Below are positions 34,663 through 42,954 of a stretch of DNA of 64,000 nucleotides, in pieces. Under the pieces are notes generated by a model. It saw only the letters and a program-made list of their open reading frames with translations. It made no database searches and was not told where the DNA came from. Location: assembly GCF_004340465.1 (NCBI RefSeq), contig NZ_SLVV01000006.1, forward strand, positions 1-64,000, in the 5' to 3' direction. The stretch is from Mesobacillus foraminis. Lineage in GTDB: Bacteria > Bacillota > Bacilli > Bacillales > Cytobacillaceae. Every line of letters starts with the position of its first letter. The first letter of the stretch is position 1. The translations under genes and the position numbers were made by a program.

Positions 34663-35493
34663 ATGATTAAATCTCTGATTCTTGGGTTTTCTGATGCAAT
34701 GGAACAATGTTATAAAAAAGGAGAAATCATCGGCGGCCGCCACCGGATTGACAGCCTCCTTGGAACTGGAAGCTACGGGAGAAGCTATCTTGTTTATGAT
34801 TGCGGCGAACAAAGGCAGGCTGTGTTAAAATCACTCCGCCTCCATAAACGGCTGACACGGCGGGGAAGGGAAAGTTTTATGCGGGAAGCGGAGCTTTTAC
34901 AATCCTTTTGTCATCCAGCCATTCCGAAATTTTACTGTATTGGGGAGCATCAGGGCGTTCCCTATTTCACAATGGAACAGATCCATGGGAAAACGTTTGA
35001 ACAATTAATTTTTGAAGATGGAAAAACGTACAGCGAACACCAGGCGTTTACAATAGGCATGAAAATAATCCGGATTATCGGCTATATCCACAGCAGGGGG
35101 ATTGTCCATAGAGATATCAGGATACCGAATGTTATGGTACAGGGGAGCGAATTGAAGCTGATTGACTTCGGGCTTGCAAGGAGTTTGGAGAGAAACACGA
35201 ATCCTTGGCGCCGCAAACCAGCGAACCTGCTCAAGGAAGCCTCCTATCAGAGTGATTTTTATGGCCTGGGGCATCTTATTCTATTCCTGCTGTTCTCTGG
35301 TTTTGAAGCTGGCGAGAATCAAAAGGAACTCTGCTGGGAGGAAGAATTGAAGCTGCCGCCTTTTAGCACGTTCGTAATCCGCAAACTCCTTCAGGAGGAA
35401 AAGCCCTATCAGGGGTGGAAAGATATATATGAGGACTTTAATAAAATAGTACATAAAACAGGCAGAGGAGGAAATGAAAATGTCAATCTTTAA
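34663..35493 (+). CDS. Hanks-type serine/threonine protein kinase (YrzF/YbdM-like)
   Basis: Protein of 276 residues consisting of a kinase domain only. Seen: glycine loop LGTGSYG (33-39), lysine K56, a Glu in FMREAELL (75 or 77), catalytic HRDIRIPN (149-156) and DFG (168-170). The usual HRDLKXXN lysine is Arg (R153), and no standard APE motif follows; members of this small-kinase group share such changes, so activity is likely but unproven. No membrane segment. SD GGAAGG. Its stop lies inside the start of spo0M (14-bp overlap), implying coupled translation and possibly a shared pathway. Confidence 0.88.
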   Translation: MIKSLILGFSDAMEQCYKKGEIIGGRHRIDSLLGTGSYGRSYLVYDCGEQRQAVLKSLRLHKRLTRRGRESFMREAELLQSFCHPAIPKFYCIGEHQGVPYFTMEQIHGKTFEQLIFEDGKTYSEHQAFTIGMKIIRIIGYIHSRGIVHRDIRIPNVMVQGSELKLIDFGLARSLERNTNPWRRKPANLLKEASYQSDFYGLGHLILFLLFSGFEAGENQKELCWEEELKLPPFSTFVIRKLLQEEKPYQGWKDIYEDFNKIVHKTGRGGNENVNL

Positions 35494-36250
35494 TAAGGTA
35501 TTCGCCAGTATCGGAATCGGTTCGGCCCAGGTCGATACAAGGCTTGAAAGTGACACAGTCGTTCCCGGGGAAGAAGTCAGAGGGATTGTCCACGTAAAGG
35601 GAGGCAGGACAGAACAAAAGGTAGACGAAATATATCTGTCGTTACATACAACTTACATTAAGGAATCTGATGATAAAAAGTATACAGCGACTGCGACAAT
35701 TGATCGATTCCGCCTTAATGATCCGTTTACGATTCAACCTTCGGAAACAAAAGAGATTCCGTTTTCGTTCATTCTCCCAATCGATGTTCCTGTATCAATT
35801 GGGCGGACGAAAATATGGGTTGCAACGGGACTGGATATCAAAAATGCTGTTGACCCTTCAGACAAGGATTCTTTAAAGGTTCTTCCTAATTCATTGATGG
35901 ATTCGATCTTTAGTGCAGCAGAGGATTTGGGCTTCAGGCTGAGGAATGCGGATTGTGAACAGGCTCCTCACGGCTTGCGCAGGAACTATCCGTTCGTCCA
36001 GGAATTTGAGTTTGTTCCGATTTCAGGTTCTTTCCGAGGGAAGCTTGATGAATTAGAGATGGTATTCTTTCCTGTTTCCGAGAATGAAGTCGAGATTTTT
36101 ATGCAGGTGGACCGAAAGGCAAGAGGTCTTGGCGGGTTCCTTGCTGAAGCCTTTGAAATGGATGAGAGCAATGTAGTTCTGACTGTGACTAGAAATGATG
36201 TTCCAAATTTGTCACAGAAGCTCCATGCAGCTATTAGCCGATACTGTTAA
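35480..36250 (+). CDS. spo0M: Sporulation-control protein Spo0M
   Basis: Protein of 256 residues, very like B. subtilis Spo0M (MSIFNKVFASIGIGSAQVDT at the start, then RGIVHVKGGRTEQKVDEI). It has an arrestin-like pair of beta-sandwich domains (about 1-130 and 131-256). Spo0M affects entry into sporulation and cell morphology; its exact action is unclear. The ATG at 35480 is eight bases after GAGGAGG; the ATG at 35474 is too close to the SD. It overlaps the kinase gene, which makes regulation by phosphorylation an attractive but untested idea. Confidence 0.93.
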   Translation: MSIFNKVFASIGIGSAQVDTRLESDTVVPGEEVRGIVHVKGGRTEQKVDEIYLSLHTTYIKESDDKKYTATATIDRFRLNDPFTIQPSETKEIPFSFILPIDVPVSIGRTKIWVATGLDIKNAVDPSDKDSLKVLPNSLMDSIFSAAEDLGFRLRNADCEQAPHGLRRNYPFVQEFEFVPISGSFRGKLDELEMVFFPVSENEVEIFMQVDRKARGLGGFLAEAFEMDESNVVLTVTRNDVPNLSQKLHAAISRYC

Positions 36251-36254
36251 AAGA

Positions 36255-36287
36255 AACGATGAAGCAGCCGCTTCATCGTTTTTTTAT
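36255..36287. terminator. Terminator, probably bidirectional
   Basis: AACGATGAAG / CTTCATCGTT is followed by TTTTTT on the plus strand. On the minus strand TTTCTTTTAAC follows, so it may also end the small gene at 36287-36415. Confidence 0.9.
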
Positions 36288-36415
36288 TAGCTTTTTCTCT
36301 CCTTGGCGGAAATGATATCTTTTGCATGTGCCTCATGCTCCGCAATGATCGCTTCCGGAGGGATGTGGTTATTCTTTTTTGGTGAGTTGATTCGATTTCG
36401 GTGTTTTTTACCCAA
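36287..36415 (-). CDS. Very small basic protein
   Basis: A 42-residue ORF with a TTG start at 36415, eight bases after GGAAGGGAG. It reads GKKHRNRINSPKKNNHIPPE, then AIIAEHEAHAKDIISAKERK. The N-terminal half is basic and probably unstructured, and the C-terminal half an amphipathic helix. A longer open frame in another phase (36247-36435) has no SD and less convincing content. No family recognised. Confidence 0.6.
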   Translation of the reverse strand: MGKKHRNRINSPKKNNHIPPEAIIAEHEAHAKDIISAKERKS

Positions 36416-36607
36416 CAGAAACACTCCCTTCCCATTCATTTAGAAAATACAGAGGTCTGTTTCAGGCTTTCTGGTTGTTCTATATGAAACCTCCGCCTCT
36501 TTTAGTTTTCCCTTCCCCTTAAAAATAATCTCACGGAAGATTTTCCAGCTGGAATAGATTATGGTATTATTACAAACGAACATGTCTGACATATTTGGAG
36601 GATAAAA

Positions 36608-37312
36608 ATGAGTGTACATATCGGTGCAAAAGAAAATGAAATTGCTGAAACAGTACTGCTTCCAGGGGACCCGCTTCGCGCAAAATACATTGCGGAAACG
36701 TTTTTAGAGAATGCCCAGTTATATAATGAAGTTAGAAATATGTTCGGTTACACAGGAACTTATAAAGGTAAAAGAATTTCTGTTCAAGGAACGGGCATGG
36801 GGGTTCCTTCGATTTCAATTTACATTAACGAATTGATGAACAGCTACAATGTGCAGACACTGGTCAGAGTCGGGACATGCGGTGCGATCCAGAAGGATGT
36901 TAAGGTTAGGGATGTTATTCTGGCTATGAGTGCATCCACAGACTCGCAAATGAACCGGCTGACCTTTGGAGGTGTAGACTATGCACCAACAGCTGATTTT
37001 CACCTGCTGATGAATGCTTATCACGCTGGTCTGCAAAAAGGACTGAATCTTAAAGCAGGAAATGTTTTTACTGCTGATATGTTCTACAATGACAACAGTG
37101 ATCTGGAGAAATGGGCAAGATATAATATCCTTGCTATTGAGATGGAAACAGCTGCCCTTTATACCCTGGCAGCAAAGTTTGACCGGAAAGCCCTTTCCGT
37201 GCTTACAGTCAGTGACCATATTCTTACGGGTGAAGAAACAACGTCTGAAGAACGCCAGACTACTTTTAATGAGATGATTGAAGTTGCCCTGGAGGCTGTT
37301 GTTAAAGAATAG
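36608..37312 (+). CDS. deoD: Purine-nucleoside phosphorylase, DeoD type
   Basis: Protein of 234 residues, the standard length of hexameric DeoD. It splits purine (deoxy)ribonucleosides with phosphate into base and (deoxy)ribose-1-phosphate. Seen: [22 protein letters not shown]-loop (phosphate site near G20-R24), RVGTCGAI near 87, EMETAALY near 179 and SDHILTGEE near 203 (catalytic Asp). SD TTGGAGGAT before the ATG. As in B. subtilis it neighbours yodJ. A terminator separates the two here. Confidence 0.97.
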   Translation: MSVHIGAKENEIAETVLLPGDPLRAKYIAETFLENAQLYNEVRNMFGYTGTYKGKRISVQGTGMGVPSISIYINELMNSYNVQTLVRVGTCGAIQKDVKVRDVILAMSASTDSQMNRLTFGGVDYAPTADFHLLMNAYHAGLQKGLNLKAGNVFTADMFYNDNSDLEKWARYNILAIEMETAALYTLAAKFDRKALSVLTVSDHILTGEETTSEERQTTFNEMIEVALEAVVKE

Positions 37313-37320
37313 GTTTATGT

Positions 37321-37350
37321 GCTCTTTCCAGCGGGAAAGAGCCTTTTTAT
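37321..37350 (+). terminator. Terminator of deoD
   Basis: GCTCTTTCC-AGC-GGGAAAGAGC is followed by CTTTTTATT. Confidence 0.92.
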
Positions 37351-37468
37351 TAAGGGCTTCAATTCACCATAATGTTAAAAACTGGTGCAAATTGAGCTAA
37401 CGCATGGATGGCAAGTCATGATAGAATAGGTGTATTGCTTTTGAAACAATGTAAGAATGGTGGATTTT

Positions 37469-38326
37469 ATGAAAAAACAAATTGTATTATTAACTTCAGC
37501 CCTGCTCCTCTCCGGATGCTCCCAGCTGGAATCTATTCCAGGTAAAATTCCGTTTCTAAATCTTGACGGCGGGCATCAGGAAAGCACGGATGAAAAAGTG
37601 GACAACCCTGAATTAAATGAAGGAAATTCAAATCAGCAAAATTCCGAGCCCGAGCCAGAAACAGAAACCGTACCTGAGGGCCCTGTGTTAGAGGCGGCTT
37701 ATTTTAATACAGTCAAAGAGGTGGATGGCAAAGAAATCATCCAGAATCCTCTCAATACCATGGCGCTGGTCAACAAGGTATATGCGCTGCCTTCAACCTA
37801 TATACCCAATGATTTAACAAGGCCCGATGTGTCGTTTTCGTTTGGCAGCCAGAAGCTTGAAAAGGCGCTGTTAAGGAAGGAAGCCGCTGATGCTCTGGAA
37901 AATATGTTTGAAGGAGCCAGGAAAGATGGATTTGAATTATTTGCCGTTTCTGGTTACCGCTCATATAAACGCCAGAATCAATTGTTTGAAGCGGAAGTTC
38001 AGAATGCTGGGGAAGAGAAGGCTGCCCAGGCAGTTGCCGTACCGGGTAACAGTGAGCATCAGACAGGCCTGTCAATGGATATTTCAAGTCAAAGCGCCGG
38101 ACTGAATTTAAATGAACAGTTTGGCCAGACGGAAGAAGGTAAGTGGCTGGCAGATAATGCCCATAAGTACGGATTTATCCTCCGGTATCCAAAAGGAAAG
38201 GAAAAAATTACGGGTTATATGTATGAACCCTGGCATTTCAGGTATGTTGGCAAAAAAGCGGCAGCTGAAATATACAAGAACAATTGGACCCTTGAAGAAT
38301 ACTTTGAAATCGTCAAGAAAATATAG
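37469..38326 (+). CDS. yodJ: D-alanyl-D-alanine carboxypeptidase lipoprotein (VanY family, YodJ-like)
   Basis: Protein of 285 residues. The lipobox LLSGC gives lipidated C17, then an acidic linker to about residue 75, then a VanY (M15B) domain. Zinc and catalytic residues are visible: H197 and D204 (SEHQTGLSMD), E253 and H256 (YEPWHFRYVG). It trims the terminal D-Ala from peptidoglycan side chains outside the membrane. The start ATG at 37469 follows GGTGG; the ATG at 37457 would place the signal peptide off its usual start. Position next to deoD matches B. subtilis yodJ. Confidence 0.92.
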   Translation: MKKQIVLLTSALLLSGCSQLESIPGKIPFLNLDGGHQESTDEKVDNPELNEGNSNQQNSEPEPETETVPEGPVLEAAYFNTVKEVDGKEIIQNPLNTMALVNKVYALPSTYIPNDLTRPDVSFSFGSQKLEKALLRKEAADALENMFEGARKDGFELFAVSGYRSYKRQNQLFEAEVQNAGEEKAAQAVAVPGNSEHQTGLSMDISSQSAGLNLNEQFGQTEEGKWLADNAHKYGFILRYPKGKEKITGYMYEPWHFRYVGKKAAAEIYKNNWTLEEYFEIVKKI

Positions 38327-38332
38327 ACACGA

Positions 38333-38357
38333 TGCCCGGCAAAATGCCGGGTTTTTA
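38333..38357 (+). terminator. Terminator of yodJ
   Basis: TGCCCGGCAAAATGCCGGGT hairpin followed by TTTT. Confidence 0.92.
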
Positions 38358-38480
38358 TATTCCAGTCAGAAAACAAGAAAAGTATCTTTAGTCCGGGCAT
38401 GATTAAAGGCCAAACGGACAGGGAAAATGAAAGGCAGGCAGACGCAAAAAAAGATTGAATAACGGGAGGGGAATACATCA

Positions 38481-38687
38481 ATGGAAATTGCCACTATTCA
38501 TGTTTACGGAATGACATGTGATCATTGCGAAGAGAGCGTGAAAAATGCCTTGTTGAAGGTGGATGGTGTATCAGCTGTAACGGTTTCTTATCAAAACAGG
38601 ACAGCGGAAGTGCAGTATGAGGCCTCCGAAGTCTCCATGGAAGAGTTAGAAAAAGCAATTGAAAGCCAGGGGTATGAAGTGGCATGA
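38481..38687 (+). CDS. copZ: Copper chaperone, CopZ-like HMA protein
   Basis: Protein of 68 residues consisting of one heavy-metal-associated domain, with the metal motif GMTCDHC (C13 and C16) in the first loop. Such proteins carry Cu(I) to CopA-type ATPases in the cytoplasm. No copA or csoR gene lies beside it in this window, which is unusual for copZ, so a role with another metal ATPase encoded elsewhere is possible. The SD is GGGAGGGG. Two hairpins with T runs follow. Confidence 0.9.
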   Translation: MEIATIHVYGMTCDHCEESVKNALLKVDGVSAVTVSYQNRTAEVQYEASEVSMEELEKAIESQGYEVA

Positions 38688-38690
38688 AAA

Positions 38691-38713
38691 AGGCAGTTCA
38701 GACAGAACTGCCT
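38691..38713 (+). repeat. Inverted repeat after copZ
   Basis: AGGCAGTTC / GAACTGCCT, a perfect 9-bp stem with no clear T run; it may help end the copZ transcript together with the next hairpin. Confidence 0.6.
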
Positions 38714-38725
38714 CAGTTTGTTGCC

Positions 38726-38764
38726 AAAAGGGGTTCGGAATGGTTCTTTTCCGAACCCCTTTTG
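38726..38764. terminator. Terminator of copZ
   Basis: AAAAGGGGTTCGGAA and TTCCGAACCCCTTTT form a 15-bp stem. On the minus strand it would also serve transcripts coming from the right. Confidence 0.85.
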
Positions 38765-38769
38765 GGCTA

Positions 38770-39060
38770 TTATTGAGTTTTTACAATAGGAGAGAAAACT
38801 CCCACTTTGCGCTCTGGTCCGTTATTAGACTCTTCCATGTCCTTTTGGCTATCTTTTTTCAGGTTCAAGCTAGAGAAAGTAAGCATCGCCTGCTTTGACC
38901 ATTTTTTAAGTCCCTTTGGGTTGTTGAACGCATTCTATGCTTTATTTTTGCGAATATTCGCTTGATGGTTTCCTATAGTTTCCAATATTGTCTCAGATTG
39001 GTCCCGTTGGATTGGTTTTTCGAAAGCGACTCATCACCATAATAGGCTTGGTTGTACAGT
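38770..39060 (-). pseudogene. Decayed coding remnant, possibly of a transposase
   Basis: On the minus strand, coding-like segments in changing frames follow each other: LYNQAYYGDESLSKNQSNGT near 39060, ETILETIGNHQANIRKNKA, then NAFNNPKGLKKWSKQAMLTF and SSLNLKKDSQKDMEESNNGP, ending at TAA 38770. Stops and shifts at about 38970 and 38935 break the frame. The run of a basic, Trp-containing C-terminus resembles transposase ends I have seen, but I cannot name the family. It abuts the GC-rich repeat at 39071. Confidence 0.4.
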
Positions 39061-39070
39061 TTGAAAACCT

Positions 39071-39200
39071 GTTGATTGGAGTGGAAGGCGCGCAGACTCC
39101 TCCGGGATCAGCTGGACAGCTAAGACCCCGCAGGAGCCTGCGACGAGGAGGCTTAGCGCCAGCCCCGCGGAAAGCGAAGCGGCTGGAGACGAATTCAACA
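39071..39200. repeat. Dispersed GC-rich intergenic repeat, copy B
   Basis: Bounded by TGTTGATT and GAATTCAACA. Inside are interlocking stems CTCCTCCGGG / CCCCGCAGGAG and GCTAAG / CTTAGC, and the stretch CCCCGCGGAAAGCGAAGCGG. This is the form of a repeat found many times between genes in Bacillaceae genomes. Copy A lies at 32894-33010. The open frames over it are not genes. Confidence 0.8.
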
Positions 39201-39442
39201 GCCCACTTTGTCCACTAACCAAAAAAAAAGACTGTAGGCAAAATACGAATTTTCATTGAGTTTTATCTATAGTCTGACGCAGTTGTAAACAGAACTGCCT
39301 TTTTTGCAGGGGAAAACAGGCCATTATGGTCAGTGTTTAACTTGCCGGCATTATTTTTCTGTTAATTTTTTTATAAAAATGTTATTCTAACAATTATTAA
39401 GGTCAATAACCTTATTTAGAGTTTTTGAAAGTGGTGAATGGA

Positions 39443-40942
39443 TTGGATCAGGAAAAAGTGAATAATGAGGGTTCAGAAAACGAAGCACGTTCTGATCTTT
39501 CTGGGGATGCCGAAACGAAGCAAAACTTTCTTCGCATCAAAAAATTTCATTTCGCCATGCTGTTATTTTTTGTTGTGTTCATTACGGCAGGGATTACAAC
39601 CTTTGCCCTGGCATTCGGCAATGATGAACCAGCAGTGAAAATCATTAAGGAAAGGGCAGAATTCTCAAAGCTTTATGATGCCTATGACACCTTGAGGAAC
39701 AGCTACTATACTGAAATTGACGAAGAGAAGCTGATCAATGGAGCGATTGATGGAATGGTTGAATCGCTTGATGATCCTTATTCCGATTATATGACCCAGG
39801 AAGATGCGAAAAGCTTCCATGAAAGCATCTCTGCCTCTTTTGAAGGAATTGGAGCAGAAATCCAGTCCAGGGATGGCCATATTGTGATTGTTACTCCTGT
39901 TAAGGGCTCACCTGCGGAAAAAGCTGGTTTGAAGCCGGAGGATAAAATCCTTTCTGTTGATGGGAAAAGCATCCAGGGTATGAGCACTACGGAAGCGGTG
40001 GCTTTAATAAGGGGAGAGAAAGGAACAAAGGTAAAATTGTCGGTGGTCCGCGGCAATGCGGAACCAATGGACGTTACCATTACGAGGGATACGATTCCAA
40101 TTGAGACGGTATACGGAACCATGATGGAGGACGGCATTGGCAGAGTGCAGATCACTAATTTCTCCGATCATACATCTGATGAACTGGTAAAGGTTCTTGA
40201 AGACCTTGAATCAAAAGGAATGAAAGGTCTTGTTCTGGACCTCCGCCAAAACCCTGGGGGCCTTCTGGACCAGGCGGTAAAGATTACAAGCAAGTTTGTG
40301 CCTAATGGTAAAATTCTCTTTAAGGTGGAAGACAGGGAAGGAAATGTCCAGGAATATCCTTCAGAAGGCAGCGGAAACACCGACTTTCCGTTGGTGGTGC
40401 TGGTAGACAAGGGGAGTGCAAGTGCTTCAGAAATCCTTGCAGGTGCTGTCAGTGAATCTGCGGGTGTTCCTTTAGTCGGCGAAACAACGTTCGGGAAAGG
40501 AACCGTGCAGCGTGCTGAAGACTTTGAGGATGGATCCAATATTAAGCTGACTACCGAAAAATGGCTTACTCCTGAAGGAAACTGGATTCACAAAAAAGGA
40601 ATTAAGCCTGATTATGAAGTAGCCATGCCAGAATACGCGTCTCTTCCGTTTATTGACCCTGAGGACGAGTTGAAACTGTCTTCTGCTTCAGAGCAGGTGA
40701 AATCGGCGCAGAAAATGCTGAAGGTTCTTGGCTTTGAGCCTGGGCGTGAAGATGGATTCTATGATGACAAGACAGAGGAAGCGGTCAAGGAATTCCAGAA
40801 AGATCATTCGCTGGAGCAAACAGGAATCCTTACTGACAGTTCAACAGTCGAGTTGATGACGGCTGTCCGCGATAAAATGACCAAAGACGATCCTCAGCTG
40901 AAAAAAGCAGTTGAAGTATTAAAAAAAGAATTGGATAAATAA
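39443..40942 (+). CDS. ctpA: Carboxy-terminal processing protease CtpA (S41)
   Basis: Protein of 499 residues: cytoplasmic N-terminus, one membrane helix (around 38-57), PDZ domain (around 130-220), S41 protease domain and a C-terminal peptidoglycan-binding domain (around 415-475). Numbered from the open frame beginning at 39425, the catalytic residues are S333 (GSASASEILAG), K358 and Q362 (FGKGTVQ), spaced as in CtpB. It degrades or processes secreted proteins at the wall. I take TTG 39443 as the start because AAAGTGGTG precedes it; TTG 39425 has no SD. Near yodJ and deoD as in B. subtilis. Confidence 0.93.
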   Translation: MDQEKVNNEGSENEARSDLSGDAETKQNFLRIKKFHFAMLLFFVVFITAGITTFALAFGNDEPAVKIIKERAEFSKLYDAYDTLRNSYYTEIDEEKLINGAIDGMVESLDDPYSDYMTQEDAKSFHESISASFEGIGAEIQSRDGHIVIVTPVKGSPAEKAGLKPEDKILSVDGKSIQGMSTTEAVALIRGEKGTKVKLSVVRGNAEPMDVTITRDTIPIETVYGTMMEDGIGRVQITNFSDHTSDELVKVLEDLESKGMKGLVLDLRQNPGGLLDQAVKITSKFVPNGKILFKVEDREGNVQEYPSEGSGNTDFPLVVLVDKGSASASEILAGAVSESAGVPLVGETTFGKGTVQRAEDFEDGSNIKLTTEKWLTPEGNWIHKKGIKPDYEVAMPEYASLPFIDPEDELKLSSASEQVKSAQKMLKVLGFEPGREDGFYDDKTEEAVKEFQKDHSLEQTGILTDSSTVELMTAVRDKMTKDDPQLKKAVEVLKKELDK

Positions 40943-40943
40943 G

Positions 40944-40979
40944 AAAACTCTCCGGACCTGTGGGCCGGAGAGTTTTTTA
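40944..40979. terminator. Bidirectional terminator
   Basis: AAAACTCTCCGG / CCGGAGAGTTTT with a 9-nt loop lies between the convergent ctpA and methyltransferase genes and touches the stop of the latter. Confidence 0.92.
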
Positions 40980-41594
40980 CTTCGTACAAACAGCAATTCC
41001 GAACGGGTAATGCTTGCCTGGCCGCTTTGGTTCAATCAGGACACTCTTTTGATAATAAAAATCGACTTCTGAATAATGGTTGAAAAGTGTGAGGAATTCT
41101 TCCTCCGTCAACTGATGGATATGGAAAGGCTCTTTTGTTGGCTTGCCGCGCCCAGCTCCAAAAGGAGTGGAAATAATGAGCGTTCCCCCAGGTTTTAGCA
41201 TCTGGAATATATTTTGGAGATAGGCCGTTTCATTATTTACATGCTCAAGAGTTTCAAAAGAAATAATTACATCAAATAGCCCAAGCCTGTTTGCTATTTC
41301 AGTGTCTGTCGCATCACTTTTTACATACTTGACCTTAGGATGGTAGTGTTTCTTCAGTGCATACTCAATCGCTGATGCATCAATGTCAACGGCAACAATT
41401 TCAGCTGTTTCTTTGCATGACCTGGCAATGAGCTTACTTCCATAGCCGGTCCCGCAGGCAAAGTCGAGAATTCTTCCTTTTGCATAATGCATGGCAAAGT
41501 AATAACGTGCCAGATGCTCCAGCAGCATCCCATTTGTAATTTTCATTTTTTCTGGAATCATTCGCTCTCCAGTGTATTCAAGCAGGGCACCCAC
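40977..41594 (-). CDS. Class I SAM-dependent methyltransferase
   Basis: Protein of 205 residues with methyltransferase motif I ILDFACGTGYGS (about 43-54), an acidic residue binding the SAM ribose in IVAVDID near 70, motif IV FDVIISFETLEHV near 110 and post-motif LKPGGTLIISTPFG near 134. The substrate is unknown. Its place beside ctpA recalls B. subtilis yodH. The GTG at 41594 has only AAAGAG touching it; a start three codons later (CTG), with AAAGAGGTG as SD, is possible. Single gene. Confidence 0.85.
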   Translation of the reverse strand: MGALLEYTGERMIPEKMKITNGMLLEHLARYYFAMHYAKGRILDFACGTGYGSKLIARSCKETAEIVAVDIDASAIEYALKKHYHPKVKYVKSDATDTEIANRLGLFDVIISFETLEHVNNETAYLQNIFQMLKPGGTLIISTPFGAGRGKPTKEPFHIHQLTEEEFLTLFNHYSEVDFYYQKSVLIEPKRPGKHYPFGIAVCTK

Positions 41595-41686
41595 CTCTTT
41601 CTATCGTTGTATTATACCAGACACCCATTGTGTTTGTAAGAAATAGCTCAATCCGTTAAAATGAATGGATGGAACGGAGGAACAAA

Positions 41687-42601
41687 ATGAAAAATACCGA
41701 GATATACATATTGGCAGGTTTTCTTGGAACTGGAAAGACGACCCTTTTGAAACAGATCCTTAAGCTGGAGCAGCAGCAAAAGCGAAAAGTTGCCGTTCTT
41801 ATGAATGAGCTGGGAGAAATTTCAATCGATTCGGACGCAGTCGGGGAAGACGTGCCATTAAGGGAACTGCTTGGAGGATGTATCTGCTGCACCATACAGG
41901 ATAAACTTGAGGGACAGCTTCAGGGTCTGCTGGTGGAGCACCAGCCAGATGCCATTTATATTGAAACAACAGGAGCTGCACATCCTGTTGAGGTTCTGGA
42001 TTCTGTATTGTCACCGTTGTTTGCGGGAAAAATTGAGATGAGAGGGATCATCACCACGGTGGACGGGACATTATGGGCTGCACGGTCACAGTTCCAGCCC
42101 CAGCTCCAGCAGCTATTACTGGAGCAGGTAAGGCATGCGGACTTAATATTAATCAATAAATCAGATCTTCTTTCAGATTCCGGGCAGGCCAGAGTGTCGA
42201 TGGAAATTCAGTCCATAAATCCGGAGGCGCGTTGCATATTAACAACCTATTCAAGGGTATCACAGCGAGAACTGAAGGACATGGCATTTGCTCCTAAAAG
42301 GGAGTCAAAAACTGCGCATGTCCATAAAGCACTGCGCCTGGGTACGTTTGTGCACCGGTTTCAAAAACCTGTAAACCGGGAGCGTTTTGAAGAATTTCTT
42401 AGAAGCCTGCCTGACCAAATCTATCGAATAAAAGGCTACATTCAATTTTCAGACTCTCAATATCCTGATTTGTTTCAGTATTCCTATGGAACGCCGCTAT
42501 TTATGATGGAGTATATAAAACTGCCGCTTACGATTGTCTTCATTGGGCAGGACATTGACTGGAAGGAGATTCAGCTGAAACTGGAAGCTCTGGAGAATTA
42601 A
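41687..42601 (+). CDS. COG0523 (CobW/G3E) metallochaperone GTPase
   Basis: Protein of 304 residues. Walker A GFLGTGKTT (11-19), the metal-binding CXCC motif C65-I66-C67-C68 in GGCICCT, and NKSD (157-160) are present. The C-terminal CobW domain covers about 210-300. COG0523 proteins deliver metals, often zinc, to target enzymes using GTP. No Zur operator is visible upstream, so zinc control is not supported. The ATG at 41687 is used since CGGAGG precedes it; the ATG at 41669 has no SD. Single gene. Confidence 0.9.
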   Translation: MKNTEIYILAGFLGTGKTTLLKQILKLEQQQKRKVAVLMNELGEISIDSDAVGEDVPLRELLGGCICCTIQDKLEGQLQGLLVEHQPDAIYIETTGAAHPVEVLDSVLSPLFAGKIEMRGIITTVDGTLWAARSQFQPQLQQLLLEQVRHADLILINKSDLLSDSGQARVSMEIQSINPEARCILTTYSRVSQRELKDMAFAPKRESKTAHVHKALRLGTFVHRFQKPVNRERFEEFLRSLPDQIYRIKGYIQFSDSQYPDLFQYSYGTPLFMMEYIKLPLTIVFIGQDIDWKEIQLKLEALEN

Positions 42602-42664
42602 TTCGTTTTTTCCTGTCCATCAAGGGTATATAGATCTTAACCCCGATAAGAAAGGTTGATGAAG

Positions 42665-42844
42665 ATGCCCTGGACAAAGGACGATTATCCTGTTTCAATG
42701 AAAAACCTGGATCCCGATGTACGAAATAAAGCCATTGAAATAGCCAATGCTTTACTAACTGAAGAACATTACGACGAAGGAAAAGCGATTCCCATTGCCA
42801 TTGATAAAGCAAAGGAATATGTCGCCAACCATAAGGAAGAATGA
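42665..42844 (+). CDS. Small YdaT-N-terminal-like protein
   Basis: Protein of 59 residues starting MPWTKDDYPVSMKNLDPDVR, followed by KAIEIANALL and IPIAIDKAKEYVANH. It resembles the first third of B. subtilis YdaT, a larger protein of unknown function, so this is a single-domain relative. The domain is helical. SD AAAGG stands nine bases before the ATG at 42665. It lies 63 bp after the GTPase gene and may share its transcript. Followed by a terminator. Confidence 0.85.
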   Translation: MPWTKDDYPVSMKNLDPDVRNKAIEIANALLTEEHYDEGKAIPIAIDKAKEYVANHKEE

Positions 42845-42845
42845 A

Positions 42846-42871
42846 AGCCTGTAATTCTGCAGGCTTTTTTT
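42846..42871 (+). terminator. Terminator
   Basis: AGCCTG / CAGGCT with an 8-nt loop followed by TTTTTTT. Confidence 0.9.
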
Positions 42872-42954
42872 CTGCTGTCCGTGAACGAATAGGACCAGGG
42901 GAAAACGGAGAAACTTTCTTCGCAGACTTTTAATTTAATGAAGGGGTGAACAGC

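Noticed and set aside
38988-39218. Open frames on both strands
   Set aside because: They follow the repeat at 39071-39200; no SD or family content.
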